Under the pieces are notes generated by a model, which was not told where the DNA came from, made no database searches, and saw only the letters and a program-made list of their open reading frames with translations. Shown here piece after piece: positions 1 through 11,286 of a stretch of 64,000 nt of DNA. Each line of letters begins with the position of its first letter. The first letter of the stretch is position 1. Source of the DNA: Sapria himalayana (taxonomy: Eukaryota; Streptophyta; Magnoliopsida; Malpighiales; Rafflesiaceae); the NCBI GenBank assembly GCA_029783825.1, contig JAREIK010000801.1:7539571-7603570 (forward strand), in the 5' to 3' direction. A program made the translations under genes and the position numbers.

Positions 1-212
1 GAATGTTTGGTTTGACTTAGGCTATCCTGAAATGAATCATGCTTGCTTGGAATATACTAGTCTAGCTTGGTTAGGCTTGACTTGGTTTGGCATGATTCGG
101 CTTAGCATGACCAGGCATGACCTGACATGAGTCAAAATGACCCAAGCCAAAGGATGTGCCAACGTGTGTGTGTTTTTTTAGAGTCGCATCTACACGACAC
201 GACCCATTTAAT
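1..212 (-). mobile_element. hAT-type terminal fragment (left copy)
   Basis: The segment ends with an inverted hAT-like terminus (about 196-212) whose reverse complement begins TAGAGATATTAAATGGG, a degenerate form of the TAGAGGTGTCAAACGGG end seen elsewhere in the window. The body is a low-complexity run of GGCTTGG/CATGA-like words, typical of the subterminal region of these elements. It is cut by the window start and is the partner of 20,638-20,857. Confidence 0.55.
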
Positions 213-893
213 ATCTCTAAAAAAGTAATTTATTTTGGTGTTTCTTCTACTCATGAAATAATAAATTTGAGTCAACATGCATGATTATTATAGAAAATAA
301 TGAGAGAAAAAAGTAGATACCTTATTTGCTTGAGTCATAGTTATTTGAGGAGCAAGACACATCGAGGTGAATTTTTTTTTTGGATAGTGAGGCACAAATA
401 TTTTTTTGGGCCTAATTGTGCAAGACAAAATTAAAGCTCATGTTTTTCTTATAATGCATACTCCATTTAATCTGTATAAAATTATATATTTTACTAAATA
501 TATTTGCAATTTTAATTTTTAATGAAATACATCAAATAAAATATATCAAACATAAAGATGAAATATTATTAGTATTTTTTATCTACCTATATATTTAAAA
601 TTTTAAAATAATATATTAATATTTTATAATTAAATTTATATGTGTGTATAAATACACACACACACACATGTATATAAATATAGATATGTATATACATATA
701 TTATATATGTATATACATATACATATACATATATGTATTTATAGATATATATACGTATATACGCATACATTATATATGTATATACGTATATATATATAGA
801 TAGATATAGATATGTATATATGTATACATTATATATATATATACATATGCATATATGTATATATAATTATATAATATATGTATATATGTGTAC

Positions 894-960
<67 letters not shown>

Positions 961-3902
961 TAATAAATAAAAAAAAGTACAATAAAAACCTAAAATATTT
1001 AAGTTTTTATGTACTCAAAATTTAAAAATCAAAGTAACCTCCATTCAAATTATTATTATTTTAATTTTTAAGTTTTTGTTGCATCTCGTTCATGGAACGA
1101 GTTAGAAAAGAGGCTATCCGTGCTTGCATTGGGCATATATTCATGTGTGATGTGCTTGGGCTAGGATTTTTGCACCTTATGTGCCTTTAGGAAATTCTCT
1201 TGCCTCAGTCAAGGTGTGGTGTTTTTGCTTGGGCATTGAGATGCCCATGCTCGAGGTCACCCGAGACACATTTTTAATAATTATGTCTTGGGTAGGTGCC
1301 AAATTTAAAGTTTCATGTAAGTAATTATTGGTATTGCTTTGAACTCTATTTACATATCAGATTTTGATATAATTATTTGTTTCTTATTTTTTGACATAAT
1401 ATCAACTTAAATAAAAATTACAAAAGCTTATAGTATATATCATCTCAGTGTAAGTTGATGCACAATTTGAATTTGAATACCTGATGAACTATATGTTCTT
1501 ATGATTATTGAAAGAGATCCCAAGTTTTGAAGTTTTTTTTAAAATCTTAGTATATGAAGAGACTTGTTTAGGTATACTTATAAAGAAAATCTATAAAATA
1601 ATTAATTATACTAATCATAGCCATGTTAATTTTAAGCATAATCAAATATTTAATCTTTATATGATTTTCTTGAAAATTATATAGTTAATTGGAAAAATAA
1701 TATCATATAAGAAGTTAGTATCTAAGTCAATCATACTATCTATTAGAGTGGAATTTAACAAAATAATTTCTTGAGTATATCAACACCATTCTTTCCATGA
1801 CAACAACATTCTCCAAAGGTCTTTCATATGAAATTGTGATTGAAAGTACTTATTAGATAATTTATTATTTTTCATAATTAAAATATTTTTTTACATACAT
1901 AATAAGCAAAATCATCATGTAGTCATACTTTTTCCAAATGAATAAAAAAATTATATAAAACATATGTAAATTAAATGAGGAAATTGTCAATAAAAATCTC
2001 GTAAACTAAGTTCTCAATGTCTTCTTAAGATCTATAATACCTTTTGTAATTTGTAAATTGTATTTAATTTTGCTACTCAAACTCATATTGCTCTATATGT
2101 ATTTTGTTCTTAAGATTATCATGAAAAATTATATTTTTTATTTAGCTGGTGTATTCTTTATTTTTGAGATATTGCTAATAAAATAAAATTTGTAAAATAA
2201 TAATTTTAGTCACTGAATAGAAAATATCATAATAGTTCATGTTAGATATCACTAAAGAGAAAACAAGTCTTTCATTAATGTAATCAACTTTCTTATCTTG
2301 ATATATTTTCATGGCGAACACTAACATCCAATCAATAACATACTTTCTTTAAGGTTAAGATACTAGTTTATAAGTATCATTAAAATAAATGATATATATC
2401 TCATTCAACATGATATGACTATCCTATGTGAGATAATATATAATAAGAAAATATGAGTATTTTAATATTATCAAAAGAAATAGTAAATGAAGTAAAGAAA
2501 GGAAAAAAAAATACATGAATACAATTATAATCTATAAAATTGATTGCTATGTACAACTCAACTTTTTTGTGAAAGGTGATCAAAAAATTAGAATTAAAGG
2601 GGTCGATTGTATGATTATTTTGGCTCATTAGTAGACATATCTCACCTTTGTATAGGTTGTGATATATTTTTCCTTTTAATATAAGTTCTAAATCATTGTA
2701 ATGAAGTCTCATGATCTCCGGGTTATTATAGATCACAAGTAGAGTTAACTCGTGAATATTATGTTGTTTGGGCTCAATTAAATTTTTTTTTCTTGGAAAA
2801 CTTTACTATCTCTAGAAACAATATGATTTGAACTTATTAATACTTATGATAATTTTATAAGAATATCATATAATGTGAAATAATAGTTAGATAGTAGATG
2901 ATAACTTCCTCTTCTAATTGAAGGTCTTAGTGAGACTACAAATAAGTAAAGAAAAAATAATGGAGTTTAGATATATCTGTTAATTTTTATTATTTTTAGG
3001 CCTATTAAAAAATAAGTTATGTTTAAAAAATAACATAATCACTCACTAAAATTCTATCAGGTTTTGATTAGAATTGCTTGTAGCCTTTTTATGTATTAGT
3101 ATAATTAAAATAAATATATTTCAAAGACTTAGATTTTATCTCATTTTGAGAAGAGATAATGAATAAAACAAGTATTCTTAATGACTTTGAGAGATAGATT
3201 AAATAATCTTAATCCAAGATGAAGAATATCAAAGGCATATGATAAAAAAGAATAAAAGAAGATATACACTTGATGATATAATTTATGATTAGTATCACAT
3301 ATATTTAATATTAATTCTGAACATTGCTACTAAAGAGGAGTGCTTGAATGATCTCAATTAATTATCTATTATTTTTTATTTTTTTCATTCCATGAGGTTT
3401 TTAGCATATAAAATATGATATATGATCTTGTGATTCAAATAGTAAGTATTAAAATTATTGATATATTTTTTGATTTATTATTCTTATTTTTTTATGTTTT
3501 ATTTAAATTAATTTTTATTATTTTATGAAATAACTTAAAAGTAAAATAAATTCTAATCTAGAGTGAATGCTTGGTAACACTTTTATCAAAACGTAGTGTT
3601 CGAGCAATTTCAATTGAATATTTATTTTTTCTTTTTTTAATATTATTCATGAGTATATGTTAGTAAATGAAGTTTGATATATAATCTCATAATTTATAAT
3701 AAATGTTGAAATTATATGATCTATACTCTAATGCATTATTATTTTATTTTTTTTATTTTTTATATTTTTTAAATTAATATTATATTATCTTATAAAATAT
3801 AAAAAATAGAAAAAAGTGTAACTTAGATTGAAAAAATTACTATATAAATACTAAATAGTATATAATTATTAATAAAAATAATAAATATCTAAATTATTCT
3901 TG
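213..3902. other. AT-rich decayed DNA, left arm
   Basis: No gene is recognisable. Short open frames lack family motifs and are broken by stops on both strands. The stretch includes the microsatellite listed separately. A moderately GC-richer block at 1,080-1,330 is conserved exactly in the other arm and carries a short hairpin near 1,086-1,102, but I cannot assign it to a repeat family. The mirrored partner is about 16,883-20,637. Confidence 0.6.
632..956. repeat. AT/GT microsatellite, left arm
   Basis: Long run of TA dinucleotides mixed with TATG/TATAC words and two CA/GT tracts (657-668 and 907-924). Open frames across it are artefacts of the repeat. The partner in the right arm differs in length, as expected for a slippage-prone tract. 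Confidence 0.95.
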
Positions 3903-3958
3903 GAACTTACCTGTGTAAGATTGAGAACTTACCTGTGTAAGATTGAGATCTTACACAG
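3903..3958. repeat. 22-bp tandem repeat with hairpin, left arm
   Basis: Two copies of a 22-bp unit are followed by an inverted half unit. The second copy and the inverted half form a perfect 11-bp stem (3,933-3,943 with 3,948-3,958) with a 4-base loop. On the minus strand each unit contains CAGGTAAGT, identical to the plant 5' splice-site consensus. The partner is 16,826-16,882. Confidence 0.85.
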
Positions 3959-4377
3959 ATTTGACCAGCATGCCTCTAAAAATGCATGGGATGTGCCGTG
4001 CTGACATGACAAAAATGCATAGTTCGGCATGATTCGTTTCCATGCCATTTGCTTGGGTTAGGCCTAGCTTGGCTAGCCTGGTTAATTATAGATTAGCCTA
4101 AGTCCAGTCTAAGCTAGTTTGGTTCGTTTCATGCTAGCTTAGTTCATTTCAGGCTAGCCTTTTTTTTCATCTAGCCTGCATGTGCCATCATGCTAGGCAG
4201 TGTCATGCCACATCTTTCGTGTAGAAACTATGGTCCGGCATGGCTCAGCCATTTTGCGAGCTGACATGAGATTGGGCTAGGCATGACTTTTAACTAGGTC
4301 ATGTCGTGCCAGGTACTGCTGAATCATATCGTGCTTTGTGCTGTGCTCGGGGTCTTACCTAGTAGTTGACACTTCTA
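3959..4377 (-). mobile_element. hAT-like terminal cassette, left arm
   Basis: Ends at 4,377 with the inverted terminus TTGACACTTCTA. The interior is rich in CATG, GGCATG and CTAGCCT words, like other hAT-derived cassettes here, and contrasts with the AT-rich flanks. It has no coding capacity. The start is uncertain because no clear second terminus or target duplication is visible. The partner is 16,404-16,823. Confidence 0.5.
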
Positions 4378-4574
4378 GGTAAGCATAATATTAATCTCTA
4401 GTATGTTTTTGTACTTGATATGCCTCTCATTTTAGAGAAGAAATATTCTTAAAACTAGAGTTTTTTTAACTTGATTAATGATAAATGACCAAACTAAAAA
4501 TATACTAATGGTCAACTATACTTAGATATTTACTATGATAACCTATCATAAAAGAAAAGATATATAATCTATTT

Positions 4575-4912
4575 TGTTGATAATGAGCTTGTATTTGATG
4601 CACTCGAGCTCACAATACCAGTATTAAATTACGGGCTTATTCTTCTGATATTTCAATAAATGAGTTATTAAAGCATGTCTGGTTACATTGTTTGAAATAA
4701 AGTTACTTTTGACTCTTATCTTATATTTTGATATGTGATGTATAAGTATTGTTTTTATTTTCATTATTGAGTGAATGTTATTTTTTAGATATTATAAATT
4801 ACTGTATTTGATTTTTTCTCCTTGGTGATTTTCATCTTCTCTTGATTTTTTTTCCTTTTTTCTAGGTTCTGTAATCTTTATTTTATCAAGGAATTGTAAT
4901 CAAAATATAATA
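4575..4912 (+). repeat. 5' LTR of the copia element, left arm
   Basis: Starts with TG and shares its first 26 bases, apart from one substitution, with the truncated 3' LTR at 9,456-9,481. It ends just before the primer binding site. The exact end is uncertain by a few bases. Confidence 0.75.
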
Positions 4913-5073
4913 TTTGGTATTAGAGTTTCGTTCTAATCTAATATTAAATAGTATTTGAAATGATCGTTAAAAAAAAAGCCTTCACCAGATCAAATGGTTC
5001 TTGAGTTCTTTTGCGGACCTAAACAAAAACTCAGATTTGTTAGATCGAGTGTAGATATGTTTAGATCTAGAGA

Positions 5074-5440
5074 TAGAGGTGTCAAACGGGCCGGCCCAGC
5101 ACGGCACGGCCCATTTTTCACGTGCCCGGCCGTGGTACCGTGTCGTGCCCGGCACGGCACGGTGAGACAAAGGCGGGCACGCCTTGGCTTGGCCAGGCGG
5201 CACGGGCGCACGGTAGGCCCCGGATGGGTCACAAGGCGTGATCGCGTGTGTCGTGACTCACGACTCACGCCACGGCACGCGTGGCACGCCGCCAGTGCCA
5301 CGCGTGCCTGCGTGAATCGGCACGGGATGGACCTGTGCCGGCGTGCCGTGCCAAGGCACGGCACGTCACGCGATTTTTTAACCCGGGCACGGGTTAAGAA
5401 CGTGCCGGGCCGGCCCGGCCCGGCACGTTTGACACCTCTA
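5074..5440. mobile_element. GC-rich hAT miniature element, left arm
   Basis: This 367-bp element has terminal inverted repeats TAGAGGTGTCAAACG / CGTTTGACACCTCTA and a perfect 8-bp target duplication TCTAGAGA (5,066-5,073 and 5,441-5,448), diagnostic of hAT insertion. The interior is highly GC-rich and packed with GGCACGGCAC and GGGCCGGCCC motifs on both strands, presumably transposase-binding subterminal repeats. Open frames across it are compositional artefacts. It must depend on a hAT transposase supplied elsewhere. Confidence 0.95.
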
Positions 5441-8400
5441 TCTAGAGATATTTTGTGTTAATTATCACCTATCTTACGAGATTCCTAATTTTCTATGGTC
5501 ATATTTTTCAAAGATTTTGAACATAATCATTATGATAATCACACATCTAAGTTTCTCAAGCTTGGGGTCCATCCATATTTATATCTCAAGATATTTGGGA
5601 ACATATGAATACTGTTTATACATAATACAAAGACCTCTCTTCTCTAGAAGAAAAAGAGGTGCCGGGAGAACAAGAACTAAGAAAAGCTAATGTCAGAGCA
5701 TTACTGTTCATCAACTAGGGTGTTAGTAATGTAATTTTTTCTCGACTATTAGGATGTTTTGAAGCAAAACAAGCATGAGATCTTAAACAAGAATTTTAGG
5801 GAGATAAAAAATCGTGAGGAGCTCTTCATCATTTCTTAAGAAGAGATTTTGAGAATTTGAGAATGAGTATCTCAGATTCTATCACTGTATTCTTCACTTA
5901 GTTTTTGAATGTAGTTAACTAGTTAAAAATTCATGGTGAACGCATTACAGAAATTCGAATGGTAGAAAGATTGCTTATATGTATGACTGATAAGTTTGAC
6001 CTCATTTTGCAGTTATAGAAGAAACAAAGGACTTGTCAAAATTGACAACTCAACAAGTCCTAAAATCATTGAAATCTTATGAAAATTGACAACTCAACCA
6101 AGATGAGAGACAAAATGTAAAAAGAGATAATTAGGTGATAGAAACTCAAAACAGAAATAAGATATCCAGGTATGTTAATAAAAATAAGTCAAGAGGTAAA
6201 AGTTTATAAATCTTCTAATCTTCTAACATATCTACTTGAGGAGCTTACATATCTCATGCAACAAAATAAAAGAAATAATCACACTGAGAAAGAGTATTGG
6301 TTCAAAACTAAGATTAATATTTAAACTATATAAATTTTGGGTATCGTTCTAAAGATTGTAGATTAAAACACATTTAATATGTTAGTTGTGCAGAGAAAAC
6401 ACCCTCTGTAGAATACATATTCTATGTGTCAGAAACCAACAATAATTCTTCTTCGAATATATGGTTTTTGGACAATGATTGTTCAAATCATATGTCTGGA
6501 AATCATAATATATTTGTGAATTTATAATCTCTAGTAAATTCACAAATCAAGTTAGGAAATGGTGATCTTGTCAAAGCAAAAGCAAATTACAAAGTCATTG
6601 TTTCCACTCCTATTGGAGAAAAGGTCATCAATGATGTACTGTTATTATCAGTATTGGACCAGAATTTTTAGTATGAGACAATTAATGGAAAATAGTTATA
6701 ACTTGTCTTCAAGAATAATTCATGCATTATATACAATCAAGAGTCACAAATCCCTTTTTGGACAGTAAAAATGTCTAGTGGAAGGAGTTTTCCACTGATC
6801 CTTTATCAGAAAGTGAATATAGTACTAAGTATAAGTACTGAACAAGAGATAATTCAGTAGCACACAAGGTTAGGCCACCTAAACTAAACAATGTGATATT
6901 ACTTTCACAAAACTAATTTGTGAGCGATTTGCCTTCTAATCTGAATATTTTCTCTTTAATATGTGAGGAATGTGTCATGGATAAGCAATCCAGACAGAGC
7001 TTTCCCAAAAGAATTGCTTGGAGAGCATCCCAATTTATTGAATTAGTTTATGCAGATATATGTGGATCAATGTTAGTTTAATCCATAGCAAATAATGGGT
7101 ATTTCTTGTTGTTTGTTGATAATTGTATAAGGATGATGTATGTCTATTTCTTGGAATATAAGACTAAAGCTTTTGAGTATTTCAAAAAGTTTTTATATCT
7201 AACAGAAAGATAATATAGTCTAATTATAAAAACACTCAAAACAGATATAGGTGTTGAGTTTTTCTCATAGAAATTCAATAACTTCTGTAAATAAAGAGAA
7301 ATTCAGAGACACCTAATCATCTCATACTCACCATAACAGAATGATATTATGAATATGACAAATAAGAGTGTAGTAAAAATGACCAGAACACTATTAAGTG
7401 AGAAATAATTGCCTAAAATTATGGGTAGAAGCTGTAACATAACAGATCTGCTCAATAGATGTCCAATTATAGCATTAAAATATCACACTTCATTACAGGT
7501 TTAGAGTGGGAGAAAACTAAATGTACTCTACTTAAAAGTGTTAGGGAGTATCTGCTAATCTCACATACCAAAATTTGTTAGATCTAAGTTTGACTCATAT
7601 AGTCTAAAATATATTTTAGTTGGATACAGTTTGCAATATAAGGGTTATAGACGTATTTACTAGAAAAAAAATATTTTTGGTAAGTAGAGATGTAATATTT
7701 GATAAAAATGCTAAATGGGAAAGCAACAAGTAAATAGTGATATAAAAAATTAGTATACAAGGATAAAATCTATTTTAGTAGATAATAATATTGAAAGCAA
7801 TCCATTGTATGATTCTAATTATCATTTTGAGTCAGATGTAGACATAGAAATGTATGATGAAATTAATAAACCAATGAAGTATAAGATATTAGGAGAGATG
7901 TACTAATGGTATAATTACTTCTCAGTTGTACTCCTTAACTATGAAAAGGCAGTAAGACATCAAGTATGGGTTGATGCTATGAAGACAAAAATATTTGTCA
8001 TAGAGAAAAATCATACTTGGACATTAGTAGACTTATCTCAAAATAAACATAATATTGGAGTTAAGTGGCTGTTTAAAATTAAAAATTAATCAATAGCAAT
8101 CAACCTATATATAAGGCCAGATTAGTGGATAAGGGTTATTCCTAAATGGCTGATACAGATTATTTTGAAATGTTTGCTCAAGTAGCAAGGTTAGAAACTA
8201 TGAGGTTTCTAATAGTTTTAGCTAGATAGGAAGGATGAGCTCTGTTTCAGCTATACAAATTTGTCATTTTAAATGGTAATCTAAAGGAAGATATCTATGT
8301 AGAACAATTTCTTGGGTTTGTAAAATAAGGGGCTGAGCACTCTGCTTATAAATTAAACAAGGTTTTCTATGAGTTGAAACAAGTTTTCGTATTTATTATA

Positions 8401-9450
8401 AACAAATAAACTCATATTATTTAATCAAAGATTCAAACAAAGTATGAGTGAGCTAATACTGTATATTAAGAGAGAAAAATTCTGGAATATTAATTATGTT
8501 AATTTATGTAGATGACATAATTTACGAATAATAAATCTGAATTGGTTGAAGACTTTAGACATGACATATTAGATAAATATGAAATGTTAGATTTATGCTT
8601 ACTCAATCACTTCTTGGGACTTGAAATTATTCAAGACTCAAGTAGTGTAACAATGTGCTAAACCTATTATATTCAATCAATATTGAAAATTACGACATAA
8701 AGGATTGTAATCTTGTTTCTACACCCTTAATTATAAATCAAAAATTGATTTCTGTCCAATGTAGAATAATTAATGGTAAAGTATATATAATTCTAATTGG
8801 TAGTATGTTGTATGCATCTACCATATGGCCTGATATAGTATACACAGTACACATTCTGTCTAAACTTATGTATGCAATCTAATCATATTTATTTTAGTGC
8901 TGCAAAATAAATATTAAGGTATCTTAAAGGGACCTTTGACTTGGGATTAAAATACTCTAGAATCAAATAAACTAAGATAATCGGTTACTATGATAGTGAT
9001 TGAGAGGATGTCCAGAAGACTAGCAAAGCACTTCTTGATACATCTTTACTCTAGGAATTGCAATTATATCTTGGTCATCTAATAAATAATCTACAGTTGC
9101 ACTATTCACTATTGAAATTGAACACGTTTTTGCTTCAGTAACAAACTCACATGCATTAATGATGAGAAAGTTGCTAATTGATTTGGATGAATTTATAAAA
9201 GAACTTACTGTTTTATTGTGTAACAATCAGTTCATCATCCATAGCTAGTGATGCTGTGATGTATAACAGAACAAAATATATAGGGCTTAAGTATTATTTT
9301 ATTAAAGATACAATTAAAATTAATGAAATTAAATTGAATTTTTGCAGATCAAAAAAATATTTAGCTGATATTTTCACCAAATTACTACCTAAAAAAAGCT
9401 TGTCTACTAAAGAGAAAAGTTATGACTTATATCAATTACATCAAATGAGA
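5441..9450 (+). pseudogene. Copia polyprotein remnant, left arm
   Basis: Decayed gag-pol of a Ty1/copia element with many stops and frameshifts. Visible in order are: gag segments near 5,990-6,120 (EESKDL/LKSLKSYE-like words); a degenerate zinc knuckle near 6,330-6,365; a protease block at about 6,460-6,510 with DNDCSNHMSG at the active-site position; the GAG-pre-integrase and integrase start near 6,960-7,200; reverse transcriptase with an intact YVDD at 8,505-8,516; and the RNase H tail ending LADIFTKLLPKK near 9,355-9,400. The usual integrase and reverse transcriptase spacing is kept, so decay is by point changes rather than large loss. It cannot make protein. A domain search would confirm the lineage. 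Confidence 0.85.
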
Positions 9451-9481
9451 AAAAATGTTGGTAATGAGCTTGTATTTGATG

Positions 9482-10254
9482 TAGAGTTGTCAACCGGGCT
9501 GGGCTGGCCCGTACTAGCACAAGGCACGGCATGATTCGGATGTGCCTGGGCAGGCCCGGTATGAGAATTTCTCGTGCTCGGGCCCGTGCCGTGCCGAGGC
9601 CAACTGGCCTCGTGCCGTTCTTGACCCGGCACGGTTTGGTGGCCCATGGCACTGCCTGTCGGCACATGTCATGTTTCGCAGACTCGCACCCCATGACCCA
9701 AGTCCCTAGTCCCCACTTGAGTGATTGAGTCCCCACCCGTACCCCATCACCACGCCAACACAGTGCCATGCTGGAAGAGAAAATGTACGGGCACGGGTCC
9801 AATCTGACCCGATCGGTTGTTCCCGCCCGACCGGAAACCCCCTCCCCCCCCAAACGGGCAACGGCTAAAAAATTTTATGAAAAATAGCCGTTGGATTTCC
9901 CTCCAATGGCTAGGGGGTAGAATCCGATGACCCTCATGATTCTGCCCTAAAATACTATAAAAAATTTAAAAAAAACAAAAAAAAATAATTTTTTAAAAAA
10001 AAATTATTTCTTTAATCTATAAAATCACTCCCACCTTTCTATAATATTTATGTTTTTCTTAAATATTTATTCTCAAATTTCATATTCTCTTTCTCAAAAC
10101 TTGTTCTTCTCTCTCTCTGGACTCGGAATTTCGTCATTCGGCTTGGCTTTTCGGGATTCGCAACTCGGGTTTGGAATTTGAATTTGACTATGGTGCACCG
10201 TGCACGTGATCTATCTTATTGCATTACCGGGTAATTTATTTTAAGTTTTTTTTT
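9482..10254 (+). mobile_element. hAT element 5' end, left arm (truncated)
   Basis: Begins with the hAT terminus TAGAGTTGTCAACCGGGC, inserted in the copia 3' LTR. It continues through the GC-rich subterminal region and the 5' UTR, which shares GCCGTTGGAT, AATCCGATGACC and ACCGGGTAATTTATTTTA-like words with the better preserved copy at 48,630-52,315. The arm ends at a T tract (10,246-10,254) inside the UTR, so no transposase domain remains. The element's promoter end points into the palindrome loop. Confidence 0.88.
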
Positions 10255-10478
10255 AGAAGTTTAGATTGAAATGACTGGAGAAACCAAAGTTTCAGCAGCC
10301 TCAGATCTATGTGTAAGATTTTCATTTTCTAAATTTAAAAATATTTCATTAGTATTTATTATTTTTTAAGATTTTTGTTAAATAAGACACAGATGATAAA
10401 GACTAGATGTAGATTTTAGATTTTACTATTTTAGAATTAGAGAGAGACTATAGAGAGACTGAGATAGAGAGAGAAAGC
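10255..10478. other. Loop of the giant inverted repeat
   Basis: These 224 bases are the only part of the palindrome without a partner. On the minus strand they continue the right-arm hAT element from 5' UTR into its first coding exon. The exon part (about 10,255-10,345) is similar to 49,440-49,530 of the better preserved hAT copy, including the segment encoding AAETLVSPV. The loop is bounded on both sides by A/T homopolymer tracts. Confidence 0.9.
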
Positions 10479-11260
10479 AAAAAAAACTTAAAATAAATTA
10501 CCCGGTAATGCAATAAGATAGATCACGTGCACGGTGCACCATAGTCAAATTCAAAATTCCAAACCCGAGTTGCGAATCCCGAAAAGCCAAGCCGAATGAC
10601 GAAATTCCGAGTCCAGAGAGAGAGAAGAACAAGAGTTTTGAGAAAGAGAATATGAAATTTGAGAATAAATATTTAAGAAAAACATAAATATTATAGAAAG
10701 GTGGGAGTGATTTTATAGATTAAAGAAAATAATTTTTTTTTTAAAAATTATTTTTTTTTGTTTTTTTTTTAAATTTTTTATAGTATTTTAGGGAGCAGAA
10801 TCATGAGGGTCATCGGATTCTACCCCCTAGCCATTGGAGGTGAAATCCAACGGCTATTTTTCATAAAATTTTTTTAGCCGTTGCCCGTTTGGGGGGGGAG
10901 GGGGTTTCCGGTCGGGCGGGAACACCGATCGGGTCAGATTGGACCCGTGCCCGTACATTTTCTCTTCCAGCATGGCACTGTGTTGGCGTGGTGATGGGGT
11001 ACGGGTGGGGACTCAATCACTCAAGTGGGGACTAGGGACTTGGGTCATGGGGTGCGAGTCTGCGAAACATGACATGTGCCGACAGGCAGTGCCATGGGCC
11101 ACCAAACCGTGCCGGGTCAAGAACGGCACGAGGCCCAGTTGGCCTCGGCACGGCACGGGCCCGAGCACGAGAAATTCTCATACCGGGCCTGCCCAGGCAC
11201 ATCCGAATCATGCCGTGCCTTGTGCTAGTACGGGCCAGCCCAGCCCGGTTGACAACTCTA
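10255..11260 (-). mobile_element. hAT element 5' end, right arm, reaching exon 1
   Basis: Mirror of the left copy with the terminus at 11,260 and the adjoining copia LTR bases from 11,261. On the minus strand it extends 224 bases further than the left copy, through the loop, into the start of the transposase coding exon (similar to 49,440-49,530). It stops at a run of A residues corresponding to the A-rich codons near 49,530-49,545 of the better copy. Everything downstream of that point is missing. Confidence 0.88.
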
Positions 11261-11286
11261 CATCAAATACAAGCTCATTACCAACA

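Larger units (their letters stand above)
4575..9481 (+). mobile_element. Ty1/copia retrotransposon, left arm
   Basis: The 5' LTR begins TGTTGATAATGAGCTTG at 4,575 and runs to about 4,912. It is followed by a tRNA-Met-type primer binding site (TGGTATTAGAG, 4,915-4,925). A matching 3' LTR start (TGTTGGTAATGAGCTTG) lies at 9,456 but is cut at 9,481 by the hAT element. Gag, protease, integrase, reverse transcriptase and RNase H traces lie in copia order between. A 367-bp hAT miniature element interrupts the leader/gag at 5,074-5,440. A second copy, inverted, occupies 11,261-16,206. Confidence 0.9.
1..10254. repeat. Left arm of a giant inverted repeat
   Basis: Read on the opposite strand, this arm matches 10,479-20,857 in the same order from end to end: terminal fragment, microsatellite, copia element, hAT miniature element and hAT 5' end. 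Base 1 pairs with about 20,857, 4,994 with 15,783, and 10,254 with 10,479. Two stretches compared by eye (1,081-1,320 and 9,001-9,481) show no differences and one 2-bp indel respectively; the hAT part (9,482-10,000) shows about six small differences. The arm is cut by the window start, so its true outer end is not visible. Confidence 0.97.

Noticed and set aside
770..982. Tyr/Ile-rich 70-codon frame
   Set aside because: It is translation of a TA/CA microsatellite.
3902..3958. Short regular repeats near 3.9 kb as a CRISPR array
   Set aside because: There are only two direct units without spacers, and the genome is a plant nuclear one.
4990..5461. Open frames of 124 and 155 codons overlapping on both strands
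   Set aside because: They lie inside the GC-rich hAT miniature element and are Arg/Pro/Gly-rich artefacts of its repeats; the same frames recur in the other arm.
9407..9853. 148-codon minus-strand frame and its overlapping partners near 10,939-11,335
   Set aside because: They cross the copia/hAT junction and the hAT GC-rich end, so they cannot be one gene.
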